Shown here in pieces: positions 7,986 through 16,386 of a stretch of 64,000 nucleotides of DNA. Source of the DNA: Sutterella sp. (GTDB lineage: Bacteria; Pseudomonadota; Gammaproteobacteria; Burkholderiales; Burkholderiaceae_F); the NCBI GenBank assembly GCA_020025955.1, contig JAHHRF010000001.1:1-64000 (forward strand), in the 5' to 3' direction. Each line of letters begins with the position of its first letter. The stretch's first letter is position 1. The notes beneath the pieces are model-generated. The model did not search any database, had not been told where the DNA came from, and saw nothing but the letters and a program-made list of their open reading frames with translations. The position numbers and the translations under genes were made by a program.

Positions 7986-9062
7986 ATGATCACTGACTCC
8001 ATGCGCCTGAAGCTCACCCACTTGAGCCGACGCTTGACTGAAATTGACGGCTTACTCTCGGAACCGGAAGCGGCCGCCGACATGAATCGCTTTACGGCGT
8101 TGAGTAAAGAACGTAGCGAAATTGAACCCGTTGCCCACGCCTTGGCCGCGTATGAAGCCGCGGAAGCGGAAAAAGCCGATGCCGAAGCGCTCATGGACGA
8201 TCCTGAATTCCGCGACATGGCGGAAGGGGAAATTCGTCGTTTGAATGCCCAGTTGGAAAGCTTAGAGCGTGACCTCCAAACGGCCTTATTGCCCAAGGAC
8301 CCCAACGACGAAAAGAACATCTTCTTGGAAATTCGTGCGGGCACCGGGGGCGACGAGTCGGCGCTCTTTGCGGGGGACCTCCTTCGCATGTATTTGCGCT
8401 TTGCCGAAGCCCAAGGCTGGAAAACCGAAATGGTGAGCCAAAGCGAAAGCGAACTCGGGGGCTATAAAGAAGTCATCGTTCGTGTGATTGGCGCGGGCGC
8501 TTACTCGCGAATGAAGTTTGAGTCGGGTGGACACCGTGTGCAGCGCGTACCCGCCACCGAAAGCCAGGGCCGCATTCATACGTCGGCGTGCACCGTCGCC
8601 GTGATGGCGGAAGCCGACGAATTGGCCGCGATTGAACTCCCTCCGCAGGATTTACGCATTGACGTTTATCGTGCCTCGGGCGCAGGCGGTCAGCACGTGC
8701 AGAAAACGGACTCCGCGGTGCGTATTACCCATTTGCCCACGGGGCTTGTGGTGGAATGCCAGGATGAGCGCTCGCAGCGCCAAAATAAAGAACGCGCCAT
8801 GGCCGTGTTGGCCTCGCGCTTAATGGCTCAGCAAGAAGCCGAACAGCACGCCAAAGAAGCCAGTGAACGAAAGAGTTTAGTGGGCTCGGGGGACCGCTCC
8901 GAGCGTATCCGCACGTACAATTACCCTCAGGGTCGTGTGACGGACCACCGCATTAACTTGACCCTTTATAAACTGGACCAAATCATGGAAGGGGCGCTCG
9001 ATGAATTAATCACGGCGCTCGTCACCCAACACCAGGCCGATCTGTTGGCTCAAAACGCCTAA
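7986..9062 (+). CDS. prfA: Peptide chain release factor 1
   Basis: Recognises UAA and UAG stop codons and triggers peptide release. The 358-residue product shows the PAT tripeptide of release factor 1 at residues 189-191 and the catalytic GGQ at 234-236 in GAGGQHVQK. The N-terminal helical domain is complete. The start is uncertain: Met 1 and Met 6 are both possible and neither has a clear Shine-Dalgarno sequence. It lies between hemA and prmC; PrmC methylates the Gln of GGQ, so substrate and modifying enzyme are encoded side by side. Confidence 0.97.
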   Translation: MITDSMRLKLTHLSRRLTEIDGLLSEPEAAADMNRFTALSKERSEIEPVAHALAAYEAAEAEKADAEALMDDPEFRDMAEGEIRRLNAQLESLERDLQTALLPKDPNDEKNIFLEIRAGTGGDESALFAGDLLRMYLRFAEAQGWKTEMVSQSESELGGYKEVIVRVIGAGAYSRMKFESGGHRVQRVPATESQGRIHTSACTVAVMAEADELAAIELPPQDLRIDVYRASGAGGQHVQKTDSAVRITHLPTGLVVECQDERSQRQNKERAMAVLASRLMAQQEAEQHAKEASERKSLVGSGDRSERIRTYNYPQGRVTDHRINLTLYKLDQIMEGALDELITALVTQHQADLLAQNA

Positions 9063-9091
9063 TCGTTGCCCACCGACAATAAGAGATGTGA

Positions 9092-9922
9092 ATGACAACG
9101 GAGACCTCCCAGAAAACGATCAAAGCCTTGCTCTCGCATGCCACCGCGAAAATCGGTCGCTTTGAAGCGTCGATTCTCTTGGGCCATGTACTGCAAAAGC
9201 CGCGTGAGTATTTGATTGCGCATGACGATGAGATCGTGAACGATTTGGCGATCACGACCTTCAACATGCTCGTGGACACGCGCCTCGAAGGGATGCCGGT
9301 GCCCTACTTAACGGGGCGCCAAGAATTTTTCGGTCGCTACTTTACGGTCACCAGTGACGTCCTCATTCCGCGTCCCGACACCGAAGTTTTAATTGAGCAA
9401 GCGTTACTCGTCACGCCCCCGCGTGCGCACGTCTTAGAGATGGGCACGGGAAGTGGCTGTATTGCCGTGACGTTAAAGCTGCAAAACCCAGGGCTCACCG
9501 TCACCGCCACCGATCGCAGTCCCGACGCCTTAGCCGTCGCGCAAGCCAACGCCAAGGATTTAGCCGCGGACATCACCTTTGCCCAGGGCTCTTGGTATGA
9601 GGCGGTGCCAGAAGAGCAAACGTTTGACGTGATTTGCAGTAACCCCCCGTACATTCATCGCAATGACCACCACTTAAAAGGCTTGGTCTATGAACCCCAA
9701 GAAGCCTTAACGGACTTTGAAGACGGGCTCTCGTGCTTGCGTGAAATCGTTCGTGGGGCGCCGAAACACTTAAAGTTAGGCGGTTGGTTATTGGTTGAGC
9801 ATGGCTATGACCAGGGGCAAGCCGTGCGCCAACTCTTCACCGACGCGGGCTTTGCGGCCGTGCGAACCGTGAAAGACTACGGCGACAACGATCGCTTAAC
9901 GATGGGACGCATTCCGGCGTAA
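9092..9922 (+). CDS. prmC: Release factor glutamine methyltransferase
   Basis: Transfers a methyl group from S-adenosylmethionine to the GGQ glutamine of the release factors. The 276-residue product has an N-terminal helical release-factor-binding domain, the SAM motif EMGTGSGC at 116-123, and the catalytic NPPY at 184-187 that positions the target amide. It starts 29 bases after prfA and is followed by a hairpin terminator at 9957-9989, so hemA-prfA-prmC ends here. In many relatives grxD and ubiX follow; here an unrelated helicase follows. Confidence 0.97.
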   Translation: MTTETSQKTIKALLSHATAKIGRFEASILLGHVLQKPREYLIAHDDEIVNDLAITTFNMLVDTRLEGMPVPYLTGRQEFFGRYFTVTSDVLIPRPDTEVLIEQALLVTPPRAHVLEMGTGSGCIAVTLKLQNPGLTVTATDRSPDALAVAQANAKDLAADITFAQGSWYEAVPEEQTFDVICSNPPYIHRNDHHLKGLVYEPQEALTDFEDGLSCLREIVRGAPKHLKLGGWLLVEHGYDQGQAVRQLFTDAGFAAVRTVKDYGDNDRLTMGRIPA

Positions 9923-9956
9923 CGCTTAGAACCCCATTTCTGACCACCCCACACGA

Positions 9957-9989
9957 AAAGGGGCGCGACTCCCAATCCGCGCCCCTTTA
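9957..9989 (+). terminator. Rho-independent terminator after prmC
   Basis: A G/C-rich stem AAAGGGGCGCG / CGCGCCCCTTT with a 10-base loop, followed by TTTAT. It separates prmC from the helicase gene that starts at 10008, only 18 bases later, so the helicase promoter must overlap this region or readthrough must occur. Confidence 0.8.
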
Positions 9990-10007
9990 TCACAATCCTC
10001 AGTCCTC

Positions 10008-12905
10008 ATGACCCAACAGTTCGCTTCCTTACACGCTCAATTTGGCTGGCTCGCTCGCTTATTGTCGGGCTGTGACGGGGTGGAATTAACGCCCGAAACC
10101 CTGCGCTTTAAGTCGGGCGACGGCACAACCACGACGCTACGTCTCTCGGACTTAAAAACGTTCCCGAGCGTCACGCATGGCTTTTTTGGGGACGCCCTCA
10201 CCCTTAACGTGCCCCAGCACGGCACCTTGCGCGTTCCCTTTTTGCCGCGTCGTGCGGCCGACCCCTTTGTCGAAGCACTCACGGTGCTCGCTGCCGAAAA
10301 CTTAGCGCGCGAAGCCGAAGAGGCCCTTGCTGTTTATGAGCGCTTGGCAGTCAAAACCTACTTACGCCACTCCAACGAAGCAGAACTCCGAGAGGCCGCC
10401 GCTGAGGTGGCCAAACACTTCCCCTCGATTCGCCAACACGTACAACCCCATTGGAACGCGTTTTTGTTTAACCGCATGGCGGCGCTCCAGACGCTCGCCC
10501 CCTTTAATGCGAAAACGTTTGAGTTACTTCGAAAGCGTTACGTGGAAAAGCGCCTCGCGACTCGACAGACGTTTTACGACAAGGTGGAATCCAACCCCTT
10601 AACCGAGCAGCAGCGTTTGGCTGTGGTGCGTAACGACGATGTGAACTTGGTGCTCGCAGCCGCTGGCACCGGGAAAACCTCGGTGATGGTCGCCAAAGCC
10701 CTCGACTTAATCGAAAGTGGGGACGCGAAACCCGAAGACGTCTTGGTGCTCGCCTTTAATAAGGAGGCGGCCGACGAATTAGGGGAACGCGCTCAAAAGC
10801 GTGCGCGTCAACTGGGGCTTAGCCCCAAATCGGTCCCCCACTTTGCGACCTTTCACGCATTAGGGCGCCGTATCGTCTTGGAGTCGGGGCACTCCGTGGC
10901 GTTAAGCCCTTACGCCGAGCACCCCAGTATGCTCAATGGCTGGCTCGATCGCTTCATCAAAGCCTACTTGGCCGCAGGGCGCCTCCCCATTGATAAGTTT
11001 GCGCGCTTGGCGTTTTCGCCCGTCGACCCCTTTTCCTTTTCGTCTGAAGAGGAATACCAGCAGTACCTCAGTGACAACCACTTCGTCACCCTGCGTGGCA
11101 CCAAGGTGCGTGGCTACCAAGAGGTGTTGATTGCCAATTGGTTAATCATTCATCGTATTCCGTTCGAGTATGAGCCCAGCTACCCGCTCGACTTATCGAA
11201 CCCTGAGGAGCAGTTCGACTATCGCCCGGACTTTTACCTGACGAAAGCCAATATCTATCTGGAGCACTTTGGGATTGACCGCGACGGCAAAACCCGTCAC
11301 GACATTGATGCCAAGGCCTATAACGAGACGATGAAAAAGAAACGTCGTCTCCATGCGCGCCATGGCACCACCCTCATTGAAACCTATCACTACGACTGGA
11401 AAGAAGGGAAACTGGAAGACCGTTTAGCCGCCTTAATGGCCGAGCATGGGGTTGAAACCCACCCCATGACCCAAGACGAGGTGTTGGAAGAACTTCAAAA
11501 CGCCAAACTCTATTCGGGGATCTTGCATGAGTTCTTGCAGTGCCTCTTATGCATCCGTCGTGAGGGCTTTTCTTTGGACGACGTTAAAGCTCGCCTGGAA
11601 GCGCGAGGGTTGCCTGAGCCCATGCTCTACGCCACCTTCCTCATGGATTTGGTTGAGGGCTATGAAAAAACTCTTCGCGACGACGATCAGATCGACTACG
11701 ACGACATGATCAATGAAGCCATCAGCGCGATGGAGTCGGGCCAGTTCCGTCCCCGTTGGACGCATATCCTCGTGGATGAATTCCAAGACATTTCCGACGT
11801 GCGTCTCGACTTTCTCAAAACCTTGATTGCCAAGGGACCTCGCCCGCGCTTTACCGCTGTGGGGGATGACTGGCAGGCAATCTATCGTTTTGCTGGTGGG
11901 AACTTGGCGTTGACCACGGACTTTGCGGGTGCCATGGGGCCGCACACCCTCACCAAGATTGAAACCACCTACCGCTATGATCAGGCCATCGCGGACGTGG
12001 CGGGGCACTTTGTGATGACCAATCCCGCGCAATACAAAAAATCGGTGGTCTCCAAACTAAAGCACGCAGGGCCCTCTGTTGTGGTGCTCGACAATCGTCT
12101 TCCGGAAGGGGACGAGAGCGACTCCAAGCACGACCGACCTGACGACTTAGCCGTCTGCCAAAACCTGATTCGTGAGATTCGATCGCGTGACCCCGAAGCA
12201 CGTATTGCGATCATCAATCGCTATAACGAACCGCTCAAAAACTTAAAGTATGCCCTGCAAGATCCGAGCCTTCAGTTTTGGACGTGCCATGGCTCGAAAG
12301 GCTTGGAAGCGGACTACTGTTTGATTACGGGGCTACATACCGGGTCCAACGGGTTCCCGTCTCGAAAGCGTGCCCATGCCTTATTGGAAGCGCTACTGCC
12401 GGCACCCGGCCTCTACCCCGATGGCGAAGAGCGTCGCCTCTTTTACGTGGCGATGACGCGCGCGAAGAAGACCTGCTACTTGATCATGGACCCCAAGGCG
12501 CCTTCGAGCTTTGTTTTGGAGTTACGTGACCACCCGGCGGTCTCCTGGCAAAGCCGACGTTTAGCGCAGGAGAGCACCCCAACCCAAACCTGCCCCTCGT
12601 GCCACTTCGGGAAACTCGTAGAACGAGACGGACCCTATGGGCGCTACTTACAGTGCTCGCGCCACCCGTATTGCCAATATTCGCAGTCGTTAAAGAAAGC
12701 CGTGGGTAAGGCGTCGACTGGTCGCACGTCAAGCGTTCAAAGAAAATCGACCGGGAGCGCAAGTCGATCGCTCACGCGCGTTTGTGAAAAGTGCGGGCGC
12801 ACCATGCGTATTCGAAAAGGCCCTTATGGGGAATTCTGGGGGTGTGATGGATTCCGAGACAAAGTGCGTCCCTGTCGCCATACCCTGAAACTTCGCCATC
12901 GATAA
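10008..12905 (+). CDS. UvrD/HelD-type DNA helicase with nuclease-like insert and two C-terminal zinc ribbons
   Basis: A 965-residue superfamily 1 helicase. The N-terminal 200 residues resemble the extra domain of helicase IV. The Walker A motif AAAGTGKTS is at 217-225, then TFHALGRR (motif Ib area, near 281). An insert at about 365-465 has a PD-(D/E)xK-like pattern (Glu 372, YRPDFYL with Asp 408, YLEHFG with Glu 419). Then come the Walker B motif VDEFQD, GDDWQAIYRF (motif III), and C-terminal motifs HGSKGLEADYC and VAMTRAKK. The tail holds two topoisomerase-type CxxC zinc ribbons, at about 862-889 and 926-956. Escherichia coli helicase IV is about 684 residues and lacks these ribbons. The role is probably DNA repair or recombination; the substrate is unknown. 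Confidence 0.85.
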   Translation: MTQQFASLHAQFGWLARLLSGCDGVELTPETLRFKSGDGTTTTLRLSDLKTFPSVTHGFFGDALTLNVPQHGTLRVPFLPRRAADPFVEALTVLAAENLAREAEEALAVYERLAVKTYLRHSNEAELREAAAEVAKHFPSIRQHVQPHWNAFLFNRMAALQTLAPFNAKTFELLRKRYVEKRLATRQTFYDKVESNPLTEQQRLAVVRNDDVNLVLAAAGTGKTSVMVAKALDLIESGDAKPEDVLVLAFNKEAADELGERAQKRARQLGLSPKSVPHFATFHALGRRIVLESGHSVALSPYAEHPSMLNGWLDRFIKAYLAAGRLPIDKFARLAFSPVDPFSFSSEEEYQQYLSDNHFVTLRGTKVRGYQEVLIANWLIIHRIPFEYEPSYPLDLSNPEEQFDYRPDFYLTKANIYLEHFGIDRDGKTRHDIDAKAYNETMKKKRRLHARHGTTLIETYHYDWKEGKLEDRLAALMAEHGVETHPMTQDEVLEELQNAKLYSGILHEFLQCLLCIRREGFSLDDVKARLEARGLPEPMLYATFLMDLVEGYEKTLRDDDQIDYDDMINEAISAMESGQFRPRWTHILVDEFQDISDVRLDFLKTLIAKGPRPRFTAVGDDWQAIYRFAGGNLALTTDFAGAMGPHTLTKIETTYRYDQAIADVAGHFVMTNPAQYKKSVVSKLKHAGPSVVVLDNRLPEGDESDSKHDRPDDLAVCQNLIREIRSRDPEARIAIINRYNEPLKNLKYALQDPSLQFWTCHGSKGLEADYCLITGLHTGSNGFPSRKRAHALLEALLPAPGLYPDGEERRLFYVAMTRAKKTCYLIMDPKAPSSFVLELRDHPAVSWQSRRLAQESTPTQTCPSCHFGKLVERDGPYGRYLQCSRHPYCQYSQSLKKAVGKASTGRTSSVQRKSTGSASRSLTRVCEKCGRTMRIRKGPYGEFWGCDGFRDKVRPCRHTLKLRHR

Positions 12906-12909
12906 CCTC

Positions 12910-12956
12910 AGGGGGTGCAATTCCATCCTGAGGGGTGCAATAGGGGGTGCAATTTT
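12910..12956. repeat. Three short GGGGTGCAAT repeats
   Basis: Copies at about 12912-12921, 12932-12941 and 12944-12953 lie within 45 bases, directly after the helicase stop codon. CCTCAGG at 12906-12912 and CCTGAGG at 12927-12933 can also pair. No T-tract follows, so this does not look like a simple terminator. Function unknown. Confidence 0.6.
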
Positions 12957-13030
12957 GTTTCACTACCCGGGCTTTTTCCTGGGGTTGCCCCCTATTCGCT
13001 CATTAACCAAAAAAGCTAAATCCTTGACGC

Positions 13031-13069
13031 AAAAAGAAATCCCGCAGAACCTAAGTCCTACGGGATTCG
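13031..13069 (-). terminator. Terminator of tRNA-Thr (UGU)
   Basis: On the minus strand AATCCCG (13061-13067 as complement) pairs with CGGGATT (13038-13044) and is followed by TCTTTTTG. It lies just past the tRNA 3' end. Confidence 0.75.
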
Positions 13070-13073
13070 AATT

Positions 13074-13149
13074 TGGTGCCCCTTGTCTGACTCGAACAGA
13101 CGACCTACCGCTTACAAGGCGGTTGCTCTACCAACTGAGCTAAAGAGGC
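13074..13149 (-). tRNA. tRNA-Thr (UGU)
   Basis: A 76-base tRNA with a GCCTCTT/AAGGGGC acceptor stem (one G-U pair), D-arm AGCTCAGTTGGTAGAGC, anticodon loop CTTGTAA giving TGT, and an encoded CCA. It decodes ACA and, by wobble, other ACN codons. It has its own promoter and terminator. Confidence 0.97.
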
Positions 13150-13159
13150 TGGGCTGTCA

Positions 13160-13187
13160 ATTATACACGAGCAAAGAAGGCTTTCAA
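13160..13187 (-). promoter_or_regulatory. Promoter of tRNA-Thr (UGU)
   Basis: On the minus strand TTGAAA (complement of 13182-13187) and a perfect TATAAT (complement of 13160-13165) are spaced 16 bases apart. The -10 lies 10 bases before the mature 5' end, leaving a very short leader. The element sits directly after the sspB stop codon. Confidence 0.8.
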
Positions 13188-13189
13188 GC

Positions 13190-13687
13190 TTACTTCACTC
13201 GGTTGGGTCGACGAACCGCCGGCGTGTCATCCGCTTCTTTTTCCTCAGTTTTTTCCGTCGCCGTCACTTCGAAACGGAAGGCCATTTCGGGGTGCTCTTG
13301 CGGGAAAACGGCGCCCACACGATTGATGGGCACGTTGACATGGAAAATGGTATTGGCTTCGCCAAAACGCGCCTGGAACGTTAATGCTTCCGTGTCCACG
13401 CCAAAGTTGTGCACGGCTTCATCGCTCACATCAAAAACGATGGTGTTCTGAGAGACGTACTCTTGAGGAACTTGGCAGGAATCGTCTACGGCCACAAACA
13501 CGTACGGGGTCATCCCGTTGTCGCGGCAATAGTCGAGCATCGCCGTCACCAAGTACGGCGTCATATTAGGCAAACTCATGGCTCGGGCACTCACTAAATT
13601 CGGAACCTGACGTTCCGTGACCTTTCTAATGAGAAACCGACGAATCCGCGCAAACAGACCGTCGGTTCTCTTCTCGCGTCGACTCAT
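13190..13687 (-). CDS. sspB: ClpXP protease specificity-enhancing factor SspB
   Basis: Delivers ssrA-tagged proteins from stalled ribosomes to ClpXP. The core TPYLVTAMLDYCRDNGMTPY, the VPQEYV strand and FQARFG match SspB, and the C-terminus ends in a basic PNRVK-type ClpX-binding tail after an acidic, flexible linker. The frame as given is 165 residues, but the SspB core begins only at about residue 43, with a basic 36-residue segment before it. A start at 13579 (Met 37) would give the normal N-terminus. Neither start has a clear Shine-Dalgarno sequence. It follows sspA, as in other Proteobacteria. Confidence 0.88.
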   Translation of the reverse strand: MSRREKRTDGLFARIRRFLIRKVTERQVPNLVSARAMSLPNMTPYLVTAMLDYCRDNGMTPYVFVAVDDSCQVPQEYVSQNTIVFDVSDEAVHNFGVDTEALTFQARFGEANTIFHVNVPINRVGAVFPQEHPEMAFRFEVTATEKTEEKEADDTPAVRRPNRVK

Positions 13688-13709
13688 AACGCTAGGGGAC
13701 GCAAGTCCA

Positions 13710-14312
13710 TTAACGACGCATCACGCGTTCCGACGGCGTCATCGAATCGATGAAGGCCGGACGGGAGAACAAGCGTTCCGCATACGTCATTAAGGGGGCA
13801 GCCGTCTTCGGCAATTCAATGCCGTAGTGATCCAAGCGCCACAACACCGGAGCCATGGACATGTCCAACAAGGTCAAGTCATCGCCCATGATGTAATGGT
13901 TGTCGCCCAAACGCATACCCAAGGTGGTCAACTGGTCACGCAAACGCTTACGCGCGGCTTCCGTGTGTTCCGGGGTCTTGTTGCGACGTTCGAGGTAACG
14001 AACGTACGGGAAGATTTCGCGATTGAACACGTAGGAGTACAGGCGTGCACGCGCACGACGCTGGGGATCGGGCGGTAACAACTGCGGATGCGGGAAGCGC
14101 TCATCAATGTAGGCATTGATGACGTCGGCTTGATAAAGCACCAATTCACGTTCGTGCAAAATGGGCACTTCGTCGTACGGATTCAAAGCGGTGAGATCCA
14201 TCGGCTGGAACATATCAACGTCTTGAACCTCGAATTCACAGCCCTTTTCGTACAAAACAAATCGGCAGCTGTGGGAGAACGGGCAGGTCATGCCCGAATA
14301 AAGCACCATCAT
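13710..14312 (-). CDS. sspA: Stringent starvation protein A
   Basis: A glutathione-S-transferase-fold protein that binds RNA polymerase and aids transcription in starvation. I chose the start at 14312, a tandem ATGATG with GGAAG eight bases upstream, giving 200 residues; the frame is open seven codons further. The N-terminal thioredoxin-like part begins MMVLYSGMTCPFSHSCRF, with DEVPILHER forming the cis-Pro loop near residue 55. A helical GST C-terminal domain follows. SspA lacks GST activity in characterised members. It is the first gene of sspA-sspB. Confidence 0.95.
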   Translation of the reverse strand: MMVLYSGMTCPFSHSCRFVLYEKGCEFEVQDVDMFQPMDLTALNPYDEVPILHERELVLYQADVINAYIDERFPHPQLLPPDPQRRARARLYSYVFNREIFPYVRYLERRNKTPEHTEAARKRLRDQLTTLGMRLGDNHYIMGDDLTLLDMSMAPVLWRLDHYGIELPKTAAPLMTYAERLFSRPAFIDSMTPSERVMRR

Positions 14313-14420
14313 AAAATTAACTTCCTCAAACACCTGAAGTGCGTCTAATTAAGACGCTAAGACGCTGAATTTTATCAAAATGTGAGAGTTTTTTCTCTGC
14401 TGATTTTCCATAAGGTCAAT

Positions 14421-15173
14421 TTAAACGGGATTCTCATCGTCAACAAAGGTCACGGTGAGTTCCGGAAATTGCGCTTTGAGTGCCTCACCTAAGGCTTGGA
14501 CACCGAAGCGTTCCGTCGCGTGATGCCCCGCACTAATGTAGAAAATCCCCAGCTCTCGGGCTTCGTGAGTGGTGCGTTCCGAGATTTCCCCCGAGATAAA
14601 CGCATCGCACCCCGCCTCCGCTGCCTGCCCTAACCAGTCCTGGGCCGCCCCCGTGCAAAGGGCAATCTTTTTGAGTTGTCGAGGCTTATCCCCCACCACT
14701 AACGGCGTGCGCTGAAGCACCGACGTTAAACGCGCAAGAAGCACCTCAGTGTCGACGCTCCCTTCCATCGGACGGCAGAAGTTAAGCAATTCCATCTCGC
14801 CCGTGCGCGCTTCCACGGTTAAGCCGAGCTTTTTCGCAAGTTGCGCATTGTTCCCTAATTCCGGATGGGCATCGAGCGGCAAGTGATAGGCCAAAAGACT
14901 CATCTCATGGTCCATCAACACTTTTAAGCGTCGGTACTTCATGCCGACCAAGCGCGGATCTTCCCCTTTCCAGAACCAGCCATGGTGCACCAAAACGGCA
15001 TCTGCCCCCAGAAGGGCGGCTTCTTCTAAAAAGCGACGACTAGCGGTTACACCCGTTACCAGGTGTTTCACTTCGTGCTTCCCTTCTACCTGAAGGCCGT
15101 TGGGCGCGTAATCTTTAAACGCCTCGATCGACAATACGTTTTTAATATGGTCAGTGAGCGCACTTAATTGCAT
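14421..15173 (-). CDS. Nif3-like dinuclear metal centre protein
   Basis: A 250-residue member of the NIF3/YbgI family, whose hexamers hold two metal ions. Likely ligands are the paired histidines in LVHHGWFWKG (about residues 63-64), a histidine/aspartate in YHLPLDAH (about 97-103), and the late HHATERFG motif (about residue 221 onward). GTP cyclohydrolase-like activity has been proposed for some relatives but the role is not settled. The neighbourhood (degS homologue, tatABC, sspA) matches that in other betaproteobacteria, where petABC usually separates this gene from sspA. The divergent protease gene starts 38 bases away. Confidence 0.88.
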   Translation of the reverse strand: MQLSALTDHIKNVLSIEAFKDYAPNGLQVEGKHEVKHLVTGVTASRRFLEEAALLGADAVLVHHGWFWKGEDPRLVGMKYRRLKVLMDHEMSLLAYHLPLDAHPELGNNAQLAKKLGLTVEARTGEMELLNFCRPMEGSVDTEVLLARLTSVLQRTPLVVGDKPRQLKKIALCTGAAQDWLGQAAEAGCDAFISGEISERTTHEARELGIFYISAGHHATERFGVQALGEALKAQFPELTVTFVDDENPV

Positions 15174-15211
15174 AATTGTGTATTCCTATACTCTCTTTTC
15201 TTTGGCAGAAG

Positions 15212-16336
15212 ATGTTTCGTTTACGTTCGCTCTGGCTGTTGTTTTGCCAAGTTGTGACGGTCTTATTAGCCGTCCTCTGGGTGACGCGCACCTATTGGCC
15301 AAACTATTCAGACCCCGCGTTTCCGCCCCCGCCTGAACCCATCTTGGTGACGGCCGTCCAGGCAGCGGCCCCGTCGGTCGTAACGATTTTGTCACGCCAA
15401 GAAAAACGCGGCGAACACGAAGACAGCATCGGCTCGAACTGGAATTCGTTACCGGAGCGTAATCTCCATGCCAAAGGCAGTGGGGTCATTCTGAGTGAAG
15501 ACGGAAAGATTCTTACAAACTACCACGTTATTTCACCCCTGTCTGAAATTATCGTACGTCTCCCTAACGGCGAAGATCACATCGCTCAGATTGTGGGCTC
15601 CGACCCTGAAACGGATTTATCGGTCATTCAAATTGACGCCCAACACCTCCCCGTGATTCGCATGGGATCGAGCTCGCAACTCAAAGTGGGCGAACCCGTT
15701 TTAGCCATTGGGAACCCCTTTAGTCTGGGCCAAACCGTCACCGCTGGGATTGTTTCCGCCCTCGGGCGCCACGGCTTGGGGTTAAGCGACTACGAAGACT
15801 TCATTCAAACGGACGCGGCCATTAACCGTGGGAATTCAGGCGGCCCCTTAGTGAATCTACGTGGTGAAATGGTGGGGCTTAACACCGCCATCTTCTCCCC
15901 GAAGCAGGGCTCCAACTTTGTGGCGATCGGCTTTGCGATTCCCACGAGCATTATTAATTACGTGCTCCCCCACCTCTTAAAAGGGGAACCCGTGGTGCGT
16001 GGCTACATTGGGTTAGTGACGCGACAGTTAAGTGACGAATTCGCGCGCGATCTGGGGCTCTCTGTCACTCGCGGCGTCATGATTAGCCAAGTGATTGCTC
16101 AGAGCCCGGCGGCAAAAGCGGGGTTACGCACCTTTGATGTGGTGCGTGCGATTAACGGGCAAGCCGTCAACAACCTCAACGAAATGACGCGAGAGATTTC
16201 CATTTTGGAGCCGGGCACCGTGGTGACCGTTGAAGTCTTACGTGGGGCACGAACGATTACCTACACGCTCACAGCGGACGAACGTCCCCCTGAGCCCATC
16301 AATACGAAGCTCCCGCCCTATTCGAGCTTGGAGTAA
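15212..16336 (+). CDS. DegS/DegQ-like S1C serine protease with one PDZ domain
   Basis: A membrane-anchored periplasmic trypsin-like protease. I take ATG at 15212 as the start (374 residues); the frame continues upstream only to a TTG. Residues about 6-26 form a transmembrane anchor. The catalytic triad is His 105 (TNYHVIS), Asp 135 (PETDLSV) and Ser 209 (GNSGGPLV). A single C-terminal PDZ domain begins near RGYIGLVTRQL. One PDZ plus an N-terminal anchor is the DegS arrangement; DegP/DegQ have two PDZs and a cleaved signal. DegS starts the sigma-E envelope response in enteric bacteria; whether that circuit exists here is unknown. Confidence 0.88.
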   Translation: MFRLRSLWLLFCQVVTVLLAVLWVTRTYWPNYSDPAFPPPPEPILVTAVQAAAPSVVTILSRQEKRGEHEDSIGSNWNSLPERNLHAKGSGVILSEDGKILTNYHVISPLSEIIVRLPNGEDHIAQIVGSDPETDLSVIQIDAQHLPVIRMGSSSQLKVGEPVLAIGNPFSLGQTVTAGIVSALGRHGLGLSDYEDFIQTDAAINRGNSGGPLVNLRGEMVGLNTAIFSPKQGSNFVAIGFAIPTSIINYVLPHLLKGEPVVRGYIGLVTRQLSDEFARDLGLSVTRGVMISQVIAQSPAAKAGLRTFDVVRAINGQAVNNLNEMTREISILEPGTVVTVEVLRGARTITYTLTADERPPEPINTKLPPYSSLE

Positions 16337-16340
16337 ACGC

Positions 16341-16376
16341 AAAAAAGGCGTCCCCACACAGGGAACGCCTTTTTTC
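16341..16376. terminator. Bidirectional terminator between the DegS-like gene and tatC
   Basis: AAAAAAGGCGT pairs with AACGCCTTTTTT, continuing into a CCC/GGG pair, with A/T-tracts on both sides. It serves both converging transcripts. Confidence 0.88.
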
Positions 16377-16386
16377 TTCTCAACGA

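Noticed and set aside
7910-8389. A 159-codon minus-strand frame opposite prfA
   Set aside because: It lies wholly within the secure prfA gene and is serine/alanine/arginine-rich, as expected of an antisense shadow.
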